A stretch of 64,000 nucleotides of DNA, taken from assembly GCA_022497155.1 (NCBI GenBank), contig MU385733.1:310001-374000 (forward strand), written 5' to 3'. This document shows positions 46,347-57,915 of this stretch, in pieces. The translations under genes were made by a program, and so were the position numbers. How positions within the stretch are numbered: position 1 is the first letter of the stretch; every line of letters begins with the position of its first letter. Origin of the DNA: Whalleya microplaca (Eukaryota; Ascomycota; Sordariomycetes; Xylariales; Xylariaceae). The notes beneath the pieces were generated by a model. The model worked only from the letters and a program-made list of their open reading frames with translations. It had not been told where the DNA came from and made no database searches.

Positions 46347-47008
46347 ATTATTATATCCCACACGTCTTAGGTGACTGTGTTTTCTTGTGCATAGTTTTAT
46401 TTATGAAGTTGCTGGACGGCTATGGCATTGGTATAAGAAATGCGATGAGAAACGCTGCGTGAGCGTCTAGTTAGGGATCAAAAGGGTCCGTCACAGCATC
46501 GCCATGGTTTAGCACAACGAATTGAAATCCTGAAACCAACCCCATGAGGTCTAATGCTCCGTGATAGGAGTCCATACTGTTATTTCCACTTATAATAGAG
46601 TACAGTAGCTCATGCCGTACTATGCATCTGGATACTAGGCCCATCTAAACGCTACTCCCAATATCGGAACCGTCTAAAACTTCCCCTCACTCAACCGCGG
46701 CACAAACTGGAGACGCTGACGTCTCTCTGACACAAGGGTTCCAGGACGACATCGTCAGAGATCTTGATTAGTCTCTTCCACAAGGGTCCCCGCGACCATC
46801 CGTCCTCTGCTTTTCGCATGTACCGGCCGGACCGCGGTTATATAAATCCTTTCGTCGTCGGCACACCTTGAGGGACAACCTTGCTGGCCCAACTTCCTCT
46901 TTCGAACACGTCCGACCAATCAGATCGCAGCGCCGAAACCCTCCCGCCAACAACATATTCGGTTTGTTTCACATACCTAAAAGAGACGTCTTACTATTAC
47001 AGACAGCG
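46347..47008. promoter_or_regulatory. Metallothionein promoter and 5' UTR with 3' flank of fdh
   Basis: These 660 bases separate two genes in the same direction. A TATA box is at 46839-46846. I see no gene. Confidence 0.6.
46839..46846 (+). promoter_or_regulatory. TATA box of the metallothionein gene
   Basis: TATATAAA lies about 165 bases before the ATG. A strong TATA box fits a highly inducible gene. I did not find a sure metal-response site. Confidence 0.6.
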
Positions 47009-47221
47009 ATGGCTTGCAGCTGCAACTCCTCCGGCGCCTGCTCCTGCGCCAGCTCAGGCACCTGCAAGTGCGAGCAGGGCTGCCAATGCACCAACTGTCC
47101 CGTAAGCCGGCTTTTTTTCCTTCCCATTGGTTACCTGGTTGCAGAGAGTTCTTCCATGGTTATTTATCTGTAATGTGTACGTGCATGCGTGCTAACGTTG
47201 AGTGCCGTACAGAAGAAATAA
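47009..47221 (+). CDS. Small metallothionein, 33 residues, nine cysteines
   Basis: Cysteine-rich cytosolic protein that should bind copper or other soft metals. Two exons (47009-47101 and 47213-47221) give 33 residues. Exon 2 encodes only KK and the stop TAA; the 111-base intron has a GCTAAC branch site at 47190-47195. The nine cysteines are at residues 3, 5, 11, 13, 19, 21, 25, 27 and 30 and form CxC pairs at 3/5, 11/13, 19/21 and 25/27. No aromatic residue or histidine is present. This resembles, but is longer than, the 26-residue copper metallothionein of Neurospora, which has seven cysteines. If the intron were retained, the frame would run on past CP into VSRLFF and lose the metallothionein pattern. 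Metal preference is not known. Confidence 0.88.
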
Positions 47222-48021
47222 GCCGCCTACATATGTATGCAGCCGTTCGATGGTCTGGACCTGCCTAGGTTTGGTCCCAAGATAATCCTTCGTTTGCTGA
47301 GAGGTTTAGCTCGAAGACGTTGGGAGCATTCGGAACGGTTCGTCGATTCCTATGTCATATATAGCTACTGTACTACCAATCACACTTCATGAGACACAAC
47401 TACCAATTAAGTAATGTCATTATCTTATTGAAACCGTATTCATCGCTACAGGAGACCACGTAACATGACTAGCTGTAATGTCAGTCAAGTGTTGGCGAGT
47501 GTGTATGTCGTGGGATTACTATTAGAGACTGGAGAAATGCTACCTCGTTCTTCAAAAATATGCAAGATACTCCAAGTAACTGAGATTCATACCCTGTATC
47601 CTCAGCCGCTGACGCAATAGGGGGCATGCTTTCCTAGGACTGATCCTATGTGTACTACAAAGCAATTGTACAGTTCTGAGACCAAAGTGTGATACCAAAA
47701 AGGGAGAACGCTCATTGGTCGAGGGCCTGTTTGGTTGCCTGAACGGGAATCTGTTAGGAACAGCTGAGGTCCCAAACAGGGAGCATATTGCCGAGGAAAT
47801 GGGCAGCGTAGCTGTATATGTAGGACATTTCATGTCTGCTAGGTAATATGGTTCACACAAGGATGCTTAAGTCAAGCATAGTAAGGTTCATTAAGTACTG
47901 GACATTGGCCTAGCCATTATGAACACAGACCAACATCATGGACTACCTATATACAACGCCATGAGTGATATCCTGTAATACACCAGAACGCCGGGATTCA
48001 TGCATTGTAGCTTGCAATTCA
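47222..48021. other. Convergent 3' regions
   Basis: 800 bases between the metallothionein gene and Tof1, which converge. No gene is visible. The minus-strand open frame at 47552-47860 has no motif. Confidence 0.6.
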
Positions 48022-51000
48022 TTATTCTTCATCACTGCTGTCGACGAGGAAGCCTGCCCTAGCCCTCGGCCGCCTTTGGGTCGGTTTCGAGGCAGGAATG
48101 TCATCATCATCATCAGCATCTTCCATATCCTCGTCGACGGTCGACGGCTTCTCCTGAGCCGCAGCTGGAGTAGGCTCTTTAGAGAGCCGCCTCCGCTTGA
48201 CACTCGACGCCGAGCCGGCGTGGGGGCTCGACGATAGCGGCGTATTGTCCGTACCAGATGCGTCCGAGTCATCTCCATCCCCGGCTACATTTGGTGGGCT
48301 GGCGGACGACTCTCGCGACAGCAGTAGATCGAGGTCATTATCACTGTCGTCCGAGAGGAGTGCCTGAGCCTTGCGCTTTTCCGCCGGTTTGGGCGAGCTG
48401 CCCTGCTTCGTTTTCGAGAGTCCGGCAACGACCGCCTTCTGCCGCTGGCGGAGCGCCTCTTCGTTGGCGTAGAATTCAGCCCAGCGCTCGCCGTCGTCTG
48501 ATTCGTCGTCGCTTGCATGGAAGTAAAGGTCGCTCTTGAATCTGCGTGCCTTGGCCTTCTCGCGTTCCTTGCGAGCTCGCGCCTTCTCGTTAAGTAGTTC
48601 CTCATCTGGGGGCTCAGAGTTACTTTGGCGTCGCCGACGCCTTCGAGTCTTTTTCGGCTTGTCGAGGAACTCGTCTGCAACCTTTCTCGTTGTAGGACCG
48701 CCAGCAGGGAAGAGTTCTTCGTCGTCATCCTCAAGACGGTCGTCATCGTCGAATACCGCTTTCTTCCGCGGCGCAGTTTTCCTCCTCAGCTGGTCTGCGG
48801 CTAGTGCGCCGTCTTCGAACGTCGGAGGGTCAAATTCTGCTTTGTTGATCAAATCCAGGGAGTCTTGTAGCTGATCAGCCGTCACGTGAGATGGGATGAC
48901 CCAGGCTGATTCAGGAGTCTCATCCACACTAGGTACGAGTCGCTCGATACCGACAAGCTTCATAAGAAGCCGAAGATGAGAATTTTTGAACATAGCGGTG
49001 CGTCGGGCATCGTCGTCAGGACGTATTGCTTGACATCGTTAGTTGATATTCGTTCATGCTCATAGAACGACTTACAAATGGTAGGAGCTTCTTTGCTAGG
49101 AACAGTCTCCGAAGGCTGCTCCTCGCCCTCCTTTTCAGGTCCTTCCACCGACGGTATCGCTTTCTCTGCAGCTTCCCATGCCCTCCTCTCATTTATCGCA
49201 TTTGACAGCTGGTCTTTAGCCCATTTTACATGGTGGGCCAAATTCTTATCCAAGAGAACACCAACAGCAATTGCAACCTGTTGATCCCGATCAACGACAT
49301 GTCGGAATTCTAGTTCCGCCGCAGGCTTGGATTGTGATGTTGAAATGGTTTGTTTCTCGTATCCGTACTCTAGGTAATGCGCTGTTGCATTAATCTTTGA
49401 GAAGAGCATTTCGATGATCAACTGCGGTCGTTCCTCAACTTTGCGAATGCACTTCTTCAGGATTTGCTTCACTAGCTCTTCCCACTCTTTATACATGCTA
49501 GAGCTTTTGTCCAGCGGTTCCTGACCTTTGATCATGCTGTAGAACAATTGTATAATATCGACTCTGAAGAGCATTACGCTCATCTGTTGCTTAAAGGCTA
49601 TGCGGTAAAAATATCGATGCGCTCGCTTAAGCTGAGATTCGTTCAGATCTTGGTAGTACCTTGTAAATGTGACGAATGTGTCTACCACACCCTGTGGGGT
49701 GAAGCGGGCCGTGAATCGACTGAAATCAAACTTTCGCTCGCGTGATGTTCGCTCGGCATTCGCCGCGTCATTCTCAGAATCATCTACATCATCTGCCGGA
49801 TTCTCATCCTCCTGGCCAGCAGCTTTGGCCGCCTTCTTCTTGGTTCGAACTCGACGCCTTGATCGAACTTGCATATCCACATTTTGTTTAGAGTATGCTT
49901 CCAAGACACGAAGGTAGGTATGTGTAAGCTCGGTACAGGCATCAAGATAGTCGAATCCTTGGTCTTTGTAGTTTCGAGCAATGTTGGCGATTCTATCGTG
50001 GGTTTCCTCCTCATAGAAAATCCGACTCAATATATTCTCCGCGATCTCTTCATCTTCCTCGTTGCCAGACTCCGACATTTCCTGGACGGTCAGGAGAATT
50101 TGTGTGAAACATCTCATAGCGGCACAGAGCTCTGGCCACCGCTTGCTTTCCAAAGAATCCCCAATCGATCTGTTCAATGTGATGAACGTCTGCTGATTGA
50201 GCACGCCAGCGACCAGATTATAAGCGCCCACATCGCCAGCGTCGTTCGATTGACTGCTCTTCCTTGTCTTCTTCCGGACTCGCTCGGCCTCGAGAAACCA
50301 TGCTACCAAGTAGAAGAATTGGCGCGAGTGATATTCAAAGATGTAATCCTTTTGGTCGTCCAGCTGTTTCCGGACATGCTGAAATAGGGGGTTAAAGCCC
50401 GAATCTAGGAACTCCTCCACAAACCCTTTCAGTTGACTCCGTGCTCTGGTGTTCAGTGACACAGGAGGCCCAAGGTCCTTCGGCTCCATTTCTTCTTTTC
50501 TGGGTCTCCGCGGAGGTCGATATGTCTTGCTGTTGTCCATCTTATGCTGCCTCGTCGCAGCATCGAGCAAAGCGTCTTGACCAGTTACAGTTGACACTTT
50601 ACCATCACCTCGCTCCACCCAGATCATAGTTCCCCACCGGTTATGTCTAGACGGAGCTTTTCGATTGTAGGGTCTGTGCATTGCCGCCTCCTTATTCATC
50701 ATTGATGTGAGTTCGTTTGATTTGGCCTTGCTTAGCTGCTTGTCATCCATGAATAGCTTGCTCACATCAACACGTTTGACCAGGTGGAATATTATTTCCA
50801 TCAAAATGACCCCTTCGTGGTTGAAGTCCTCCCCCATATTTGAGGCTATTGTCAAGATAGTAAGAAGGATGTCTTGGTAAGAGAATGCATCAATCATAGC
50901 TGAACGCGATATCTGAGATTCATCGCCATCGTACTTGACACCTGGAGGGGGTGAGATCATAGCTATATTACGCAGGAACAACAGGACCAGCTTGATAATA

Positions 51001-51588
51001 CCATCGTCACGCGTAGATCGTTCATTTCGGGATAGGGCCATGGAAGGCAACGCAACTCGCACAGCAGTATGGAGGATCTGGGCTGCATCGAAATTTATGA
51101 TGGCACGCTTGTAACCAACCTGCGCAAGTTGTAGTACGGGGAGGTGTCGGTGGTGGTTGATGGTCATTTGTTCGAGATCTCGTTCCAGCGGCCACGTCAA
51201 CGGCACCATGATCTCAAAGCAAGCCAATGCTGCTCGAGTCTTGAACTTGTTGTCGGTAGCATTTTCGGGCCACAATGCGAGGATGTGTAGCAGATCACCC
51301 TCAACGATGTTCGCCTCAGCCAAGCATCGCGCAACGTCCATTCGATTGGTCTTCTCGTCGTAAAAGCGAATCCATTTCTTAACATCTCTCAGGACCTCTA
51401 GAGCGGAGTCTCCTAGCACGTATCGTCCGTCATCGTCGGCGCTGAAACCACCGAGCTACAAGGTCCTGATCAGCGACAAGACTGCGGGACATGGGAGGAA
51501 TAGAATAGCTTACAGCAGAGACGAGACTATTAATGTGTGCCCGGACTTCGGGATGCACTACATCAGTAGGACCTTCCGAAGACTCCAT
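48022..51588 (-). CDS. tof1: Replication fork protection protein Tof1/Swi1 (TIMELESS family)
   Basis: Fork protection complex subunit that, with Csm3/Swi3, stabilises stalled replication forks and relays the S-phase checkpoint. Three exons (51588-51514, 51455-49076, 49028-48022) give 1153 residues. The start [18 protein letters not shown] was found by joining the first exon to [16 protein letters not shown], the family's conserved N-terminus. The TIMELESS domain follows ([49 protein letters not shown]). [11 protein letters not shown] is a conserved mid-protein segment. The C-terminal part includes [19 protein letters not shown] and ends in a long acidic, Ser-rich and basic tail. The last intron is 47 bases, with acceptor AAG. 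The last residues (FLVDSSDEE) are very acidic. No key region is missing. Confidence 0.94.
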
Positions 51589-52780
51589 ATTGGCGTTGAG
51601 GAAACCGTTCCCGTCGCCGAATTATGATTTGTGGCGATTCAGTCTTGGTCAATCACCAAGATTCAAAATGTACAGCACCCACCGACGGAATTGAGAACGC
51701 GACAGGGCGCGTCTCAATTAACAGATGACGCGACGCGACCTCCACCGGTTAATTGGCTCGTGCCCGCGCGCCTATCCGTCAGCCACTTCGCTAAGCCACT
51801 TCGCTTGACCACCCAGCCACGTTCAAGCCATTCGATCAATGAAGGATTGGTACAGAATAAGGTAGTCTTTCCGAAGTCGTTGTGGCTTGACTCCATACTA
51901 CTTATTAACCAATCAAATCTATTTTAACTTTGGTCTGGCGAACTACATCCGCAGACACCGAATGAAAGACTAACCTAGAGAGAGTTTCGCCCCAAACCTA
52001 CACTAATCTACGCAATTAATACTCTAACGTAGGTATAATAAAGTTCGAGGCCAACCCCGATTTTAGCTTTAGTAAAGGATTTCCGTATTTACAGTATATC
52101 AAATCTACTTCAACAATTCTTTTAGCAACAGTGTGTCGGTAGGTCATACCAAGCATTTCAACAGAACCGACTTTTTCTCTTGCAATAACAGACTTAACGG
52201 TCAATAAACGTGATTCAGCCGCAGAGCTTAGGATGAGCATGAGGCGCCCTCCTTTTTCTTCTCTTTTTTTCTTTTATTTACCATCTCTTAGCAACCTACG
52301 AATTGAGCCACGGTTGAGACCTCACCCTCACTTGGATATATTAGATGTAAGCACTGGGGAGTGTTTAGGAGGCAAGGGGGGAATAGACGATGTGGTTGCA
52401 CAAGTCCATATGTCGCACGCGCCCTATCTCAGCCGTAGCTATGGCTCCTAGCAACTATATGTATAGCCTTTCTACTAATAGCCTTTTGGTGTGGTCTACT
52501 CTGTAAACTTAGAAAAAATTCCGCTGGATGTTTAGACTTCGTAGAAGGTCTGTGACATTTCAATCTAAGTACATATATGTGCTCCGAGACCCCTCTGAAG
52601 ACAGCTCTGCATTTCCCCTCCATCCACAACACAAACTTCAAGACCCATTCCTTGGCTCCTCGGCTCTCAAAAAGCTCAAAACTACTTCCTTGATTCTGGC
52701 AGCCTCACCAAGAATTATCAAGTCCCAGGAATCGAAACAACTACCTCTACACCGGAAATTCGATAGATAATCTCGATACA
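51589..52780. other. Bidirectional promoter region, tof1 / metallophosphoesterase
   Basis: 1.19 kb between divergent starts. It includes a T/C-rich tract at 52250-52280. No gene is visible. Confidence 0.6.
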
Positions 52781-53767
52781 ATGTCACGACCCAGCAACAT
52801 GGATATAAAGACCCGGTTTCTCATCCTCTCGGATACGCATGGAGAGCTCATACCTAATTTACAACACATACATGCAGACGTGGCTATTCACTGCGGCGAT
52901 CTAACTGAAGAATCAAAGATCGAAGAATTCAGAACAACTCTTGATCAGCTCAGAAATGTCAAAGCGCCGCTGAAACTCGTCATCGCCGGAAACCACGATT
53001 TTACTGCCGACATACCAGTATTCAAAAAGAAGGCCACAGACAATCCAAGTTTACAACCAGAGCTTGTAGAACAACACTACGGTGGCTTTGGCGAGGTACA
53101 CCAACTCTTCGAGAACGCAAAAGCCGATGGCATAGTCTTTTTAGACGAAGGTACACATCGCTTCGAGCTTGACAATGGAGCAAAGCTAACAGTCTACGCC
53201 AGCCCCTTTACACCATCGCTGAGCGACTGGGGCTTCCAATATACTCCTCAAGAGGGACACAACTTTTCCATCGACAAAGGGGTTGATGTGGCAATAACAC
53301 ACGGCCCACCCCACGGTATCATGGACGTCACCGACTCACGACGGAGGGCGGGATGTCCCCAACTTTTCGGTGCTATCGCCCAAGCCCGCCCTAAGATGCA
53401 CTGCTTCGGGCATATCCACGAGGGATGGGGAGCAAAGCTAGTGACTTGGCGGGGTCAGCTCAGCGAAACACCATCCCATTTTACAGACATCAACAACAAC
53501 GAGTCCACGGTCATTGAAAAGCTGTCGAACTTCAACACCACCAAATTCGATACCCCTGAAACAGCACAGGAAAAGATCGACAAAAGAACAAGACTTGGCC
53601 ATGAAGGGTACATTCAAAGCAGCCATTGTGCTGGAGATAGCCATCCACTCCATACTGGCTCGCAGACGCTGTTTGTGAACGCAGCAATCCAAGGAGCCAC
53701 TGAAGATTACCCGATGCATTTACCTTGGCTAGTCGATATAGAATTGCCGACAACTTTCGAACGATGA
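52781..53767 (+). CDS. Calcineurin-like metallophosphoesterase, MPPED (239AB) type
   Basis: A single exon of 328 residues with no signal peptide, so probably cytosolic. All metal-binding motifs are there in order: LSDTHG (about 17-22), HCGDLT, AGNHDF, THGPPHG and FGHIHEGWG. The layout matches the MPPED1/MPPED2 group, which hydrolyses phosphodiesters such as 2',3'-cAMP in animals. The substrate in fungi is unknown. An in-frame ATG a few codons later (MDIKTRF) is an alternative start. This gene is unrelated in sequence to the secreted phosphodiesterase at 4932-7317, although both have the same fold. Confidence 0.9.
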   Translation: MSRPSNMDIKTRFLILSDTHGELIPNLQHIHADVAIHCGDLTEESKIEEFRTTLDQLRNVKAPLKLVIAGNHDFTADIPVFKKKATDNPSLQPELVEQHYGGFGEVHQLFENAKADGIVFLDEGTHRFELDNGAKLTVYASPFTPSLSDWGFQYTPQEGHNFSIDKGVDVAITHGPPHGIMDVTDSRRRAGCPQLFGAIAQARPKMHCFGHIHEGWGAKLVTWRGQLSETPSHFTDINNNESTVIEKLSNFNTTKFDTPETAQEKIDKRTRLGHEGYIQSSHCAGDSHPLHTGSQTLFVNAAIQGATEDYPMHLPWLVDIELPTTFER

Positions 53768-54286
53768 ATACACAGGGGTTATGTTGGCACAGTCAAACCG
53801 GGGACATTATCCACCTAAGCGGCCACATCGGGTTCATTAGAGACTGGGATGAAACGGCCGGAGTCGTCCTTCAGACCTCTCAAGGTGTTGATACAGTTGA
53901 ACTTCAAACTTATATGGAAGAAGGATACCAGAATGAAAGCGACTGTCGTTACATAGAGACTGTTCCAACGACGCAAGCTATGAGGATTACTACTGTTGCT
54001 ATCAAAGAAGTTGGGTTCACCACCAACCAGCACGAGTCTTTAAAGAGGAGTTCCCTATCCATACCTAAACATCTAAAACCCCTACAATTAGGGAGACAAT
54101 CAAACTACCTTCTTCCGACTCAAATTCTAGTCAAAGTAGTAGCATATGCATAAGCGGTGAAGAACTTTTTTAGTAATTTTTGAATGTGAAGTAAAATGTA
54201 GTAGCTATATATATAGAAGCGCATGGTTACGCTTAACCTCCTATCTGATTAATTGCCATGAAGCAGCACCCCTATCCACAGCTCCA

Positions 54287-54299
54287 CCCCCCCCCCCCC
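54287..54299. repeat. C13 homopolymer followed by G5
   Basis: Thirteen C residues followed by five G residues. Length is easily misread in sequencing. Confidence 0.9.
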
Positions 54300-54560
54300 G
54301 GGGTTAATGCGAGGCATCCTACAATCCGGCTCCCCAAATACTACTGATAGCTTTACATCTTAGAGAGAAGCCCTTTGATTATACAATTGGGAAGACTTCT
54401 TCAGATAGATGTCTTACAATCAATCGCACGACTGGAACTGCGAAACTCAAGAAATTATGTATGTGCTCCCTGCGCCGGAGGCACACTGCTTAACATTTTT
54501 ACACAGCCTTAGCTCGAATAGTGATACTCAACAAGTTCCAACTCACATCATTTCCTACTA

Positions 54561-54581
54561 GTTGACGGTTGACGGTTGACG
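54561..54581. repeat. (GTTGACG)3 tandem repeat
   Basis: Three perfect seven-base copies lie between the metallophosphoesterase and HET genes. Confidence 0.95.
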
Positions 54582-54993
54582 ACTGACATTACCATGCTTC
54601 GGTACAAGCCATCTATAGCCGTCCCATCAATTCAAGCGTAAAATTGAATTGTAATGAGTTACAAGCTGACAATCGAATTGATACAATTCATTTCGAGGCT
54701 ACTTCCCTTATATAGACAACCTATCGTGATAATTTCCTAGTGTTTTCGGTTTTTATTATCAACCACTTGATGTCCTATGTGTCACGATTCAGGGCTTGTG
54801 GGGTGCTGTAAGGTCCCTGTAGCTGCAGCACAACCCACTAAGCCCCTCATACGTGACCTACTTACATAGTCTGTTAGATTAGATAAGCAGCTGTTACTGA
54901 TCTTTTCCTCCTCAGCTTATTATTTTACAGTAGTACACCCCTATTACTCAGATGCGCCACCTCCTTCCTTGAGCCGTCACGCTTCAGACTTAT

Positions 54994-57208
54994 TTATATA
55001 AGCTCAAAGCTCTGGAATCTAACCCCACGCTTTTCCAACCCCTTCTCTTGCATCCTTGGGTCAGCGTTTATAGTTTCCCCGCTGACTTTGTTTCTGAAGC
55101 AAGTAAACCATCGAGGGTCATCTACTGTACGGTCTCGCTCTATTTGTTCCCATTCGTCCGGAACAGAACCTAATCGTGGATCTCTGGTTGTCAACTCGCC
55201 TGTTTTCTTGTTACGGAAATGAAGGACCGCAACACCCATGCCATCCCGATAAAATTCCACTATCCAAGTATGTGGAAGAGCACCAAGGATAGCTTCCCCA
55301 TCCATAATACCGTGAACAAGGCATGGTCCAACAATCCTGAATCCATTCCCTGAGCTTACAGGTCTTAATATCATTGGCATATGACATCCAAGGAACACAC
55401 AGATCAGATCGCCTAGGCGAAGGTCAGGGTTCTACTAATACTATTTGTCAAAATGATTTGTACTCACCTGGTGCTGTATTTGTCGGGGCAAGACCAAGAA
55501 GGCCCTGGATAGTAATCACAAACGAAAGATTTCGGAGGCGTGATGTACGGATTTCTGGTAACATCCCAAGAGAGACGGTATCATTAGCCAGATCCTTTAA
55601 ATATTTGCCTTTTAACTCCAGCCAACTCGGATACGAGAGATTCGTTGGATATCGCTCGCGGGTACAGCCGACCAGAACGAGATCCAAAAATGCGTCCAAA
55701 AGGTGTTCATACCGACTCCCTGACCATTCCTCAACGCCTAAAGCGTCTGGATGCCTCCAGATATCAAATACCCGGTCACTTTCTCCCTGGACAGCTCTCT
55801 CAACTCGATGCACCTCACCCACCGGGACGCCTCTCACCCGCAACGTGTCTGGAGTTGCTAATTCATAACTAGCTTTTGAAATTCCTCCTGCAGTTGAAAA
55901 GAAATTCACTTGGAGGAAATCGTCGACTCCTTGTGGCCAATCAGGTACCCAAGATGGACTTTCCCAAGATGCTGTGCCATCATTGATATGGGAAAGGAGG
56001 TCTAGACGACAGCTAATAGCAGAGCATGCAAGGAAAGCCTCCTTGTAAACATCCACAGTAGACTTGTTGTTCTGTGGCTTGATTCGCTGCGCGAGCTTTG
56101 GAGGGCAAAGACTAAGAATTCCGTAAACTTTGTCCCTGGGCTCTGCGCACTTTTGTTTTCGGCTCATCACCATCAACCAGAAGAAATCATTTAGATACCT
56201 GGACCTGCAAACTTCTCTAGCATTATCCATAATCCCGACTACTCTGTTTGGGAGTGATGCTTTTTCTCGAAGGGTTATGATAGCTCTCCTAAATATATTC
56301 CAGGGCATTGTGTCGAAGCCGCACTGGACCTTCGCGTGGCATGCAAGCCGTGCTTCCTGCTGAACCCACACGCGTTCAAACCACCCTCGTGAAAGAAGGT
56401 CATGAATGGCGTCCCATGTTTCTTCGTCGAATGGCAAAGGTACTCGTGGATCGCCCAGTGTTGGCTCAGTCGCGTCTGGAGAGGGGTACCAGCGATCAAC
56501 TGTGTGTTCAACTTGCAAACCCAATTGGTTTAACTTCTCGAGCGCAAGCGCACTTGAAGTTGAAGTCTGGCCAAGCCAGATTATGGCAGCAGTTGACCGA
56601 CTGTAAATCTTACCCATCCTCTTGATTTGGAGATCTCTTTCTGGCCAATCACTCTGATTAATACAGATTGCGTCTATCCACAAGGTTCTGATCTGATCAG
56701 TATACCGCAGGTGTCGCAAGGCGATAGCAAGGTTAGAACGGATAGAAATGGACTGTTCCAATATCGAAGCTTGTTCCAACGGTTCTTGACCCTCTGGGAC
56801 AACATAGACTGGCTCTTCACTCGTGACCTGACCCCAAGCATATGACAGTGCCTCATACTCTGGGGGGAGCCTGGCATTCACTGGTTGAGTAAAGTATGTA
56901 CTCTTTGGGAAGCTTTGGGAAGGGTGATCCCAAGATGTTGCACTCGTGGGTTTGAAAATGAACAGATATCGACCTTCGATGGTTTGTTTTACGATCCAAT
57001 CATTTGGTAATATTTGCTGGAGTTCTTTAATGCTCAGCCTTCTCGGGGGGTCATCTGTCGGAATTTCAGGCTCGTTCAAGCATTCATGGATAATTTGAAT
57101 ACGGATCTCATGCCTGAATTTGCCAGGAAGCAGGTTTATCAACCTAATTTCTTGCTTCTCAATATCCAACGGCGTATACTTAAATAGTGTGGGTGTATGC
57201 GCTGCCAT
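54994..57208 (-). CDS. HET-domain protein flanked by WW-like modules
   Basis: HET proteins act in vegetative incompatibility or defence-like cell death in filamentous fungi. Two exons (57208-55468 and 55412-54994) give 719 residues; the 55-base intron joins in phase 1 (TNTAPG-DLICVFLGC). The HET domain starts near 118 (YEALSYAWG) and has LWIDAICINQSD, MGKIYSRSTAAIIWLG, SRGWFERVWVQQEA and RDKVYGIL. A WW-like module precedes it at about 67-96: LPNDW, then GRYLFIF, then TSWDHP, with both tryptophans. After the HET region and the usual VHGIMDGEAI segment come two WW-like units at about 626-661 (LPHTW, LHFRNKKTGE, RDPR) and 664-701 (VPDEW, CFRNKVSGE, ADPR). The second tryptophan is lost in the last two. 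The partner gene for incompatibility is not identifiable here. Confidence 0.9.
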
Positions 57209-57915
57209 TTATGATGTTGATCCTTGGGTGGAATGGGTATGAGGCTGTAGAATGCGCGAGGGTTCTGGATTGTCATGGAACCTAGGATGAGATACAGCTG
57301 CAGTAATAGTTCAATATCTCAATGATATAGTTAATCGTTCAACCTAGACTGAGTGGGATACATAAAATCAATCCCTCGAGGTCATCTGGGAAATCGCAGT
57401 ACGGGGTACCGCCGTGATACATTTATAAGGTAGTTAAGAATTCTGCGTCGCAAACTTATAAGGCTTACTCAAGCTTCGCAAGTCCTATTTCAGCCTGGTT
57501 ACATATTACATTACGAAACGATTGAAGAGATTAAATACACTGCTAAAATAACTAAGCCCTATTTATTAATAAACATAATGAAACGCACTCGGTAGAATTA
57601 TAAACTTACTATGTATAATACTCATACATATTAAGTCAGGTGTAGGTGGAACCTACATGTAGTCATTCTAATAGTTTACTCAGTCCCTTTATTAATCGCT
57701 TCGGTGTAGACTGGTGCTACGGAGTATTCTGTACATGTACAGCTAATAAGTCGGTGCTGTGGGGAATCGATATCCAGTGATGTAAATGGCCCACAAATAA
57801 CCGCCGCCGAGGTTATCCGGTCACCGAAGCTCAAATGCCAGCTGCTGGCTCACCTCAGATCGTCAACAACTGCCATCCCTCCATTCGAGTGTTTCCTACA
57901 GCCGTAACAAACACA
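57209..57915. promoter_or_regulatory. Bidirectional promoter region, HET gene / hydroxyacyl-CoA dehydrogenase
   Basis: 700 bases between divergent starts, AT-rich at 57420-57700. An in-frame ATG at 57835 would lengthen the dehydrogenase by 27 residues, but the mitochondrial-type start at 57916 is preferred. Confidence 0.5.

Larger units (their letters stand above)
53768..54993. other. Convergent 3' regions
   Basis: 1.2 kb without a clear gene. It holds a C13 homopolymer, a GTTGACG triplet and an open frame (53764-54153) that starts over the stop of the preceding gene but has no known motif. Confidence 0.5.

Noticed and set aside
53764..54153. Open frame overlapping the metallophosphoesterase stop
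   Set aside because: No motif, no conserved features; the overlap (ATGA) is likely chance.
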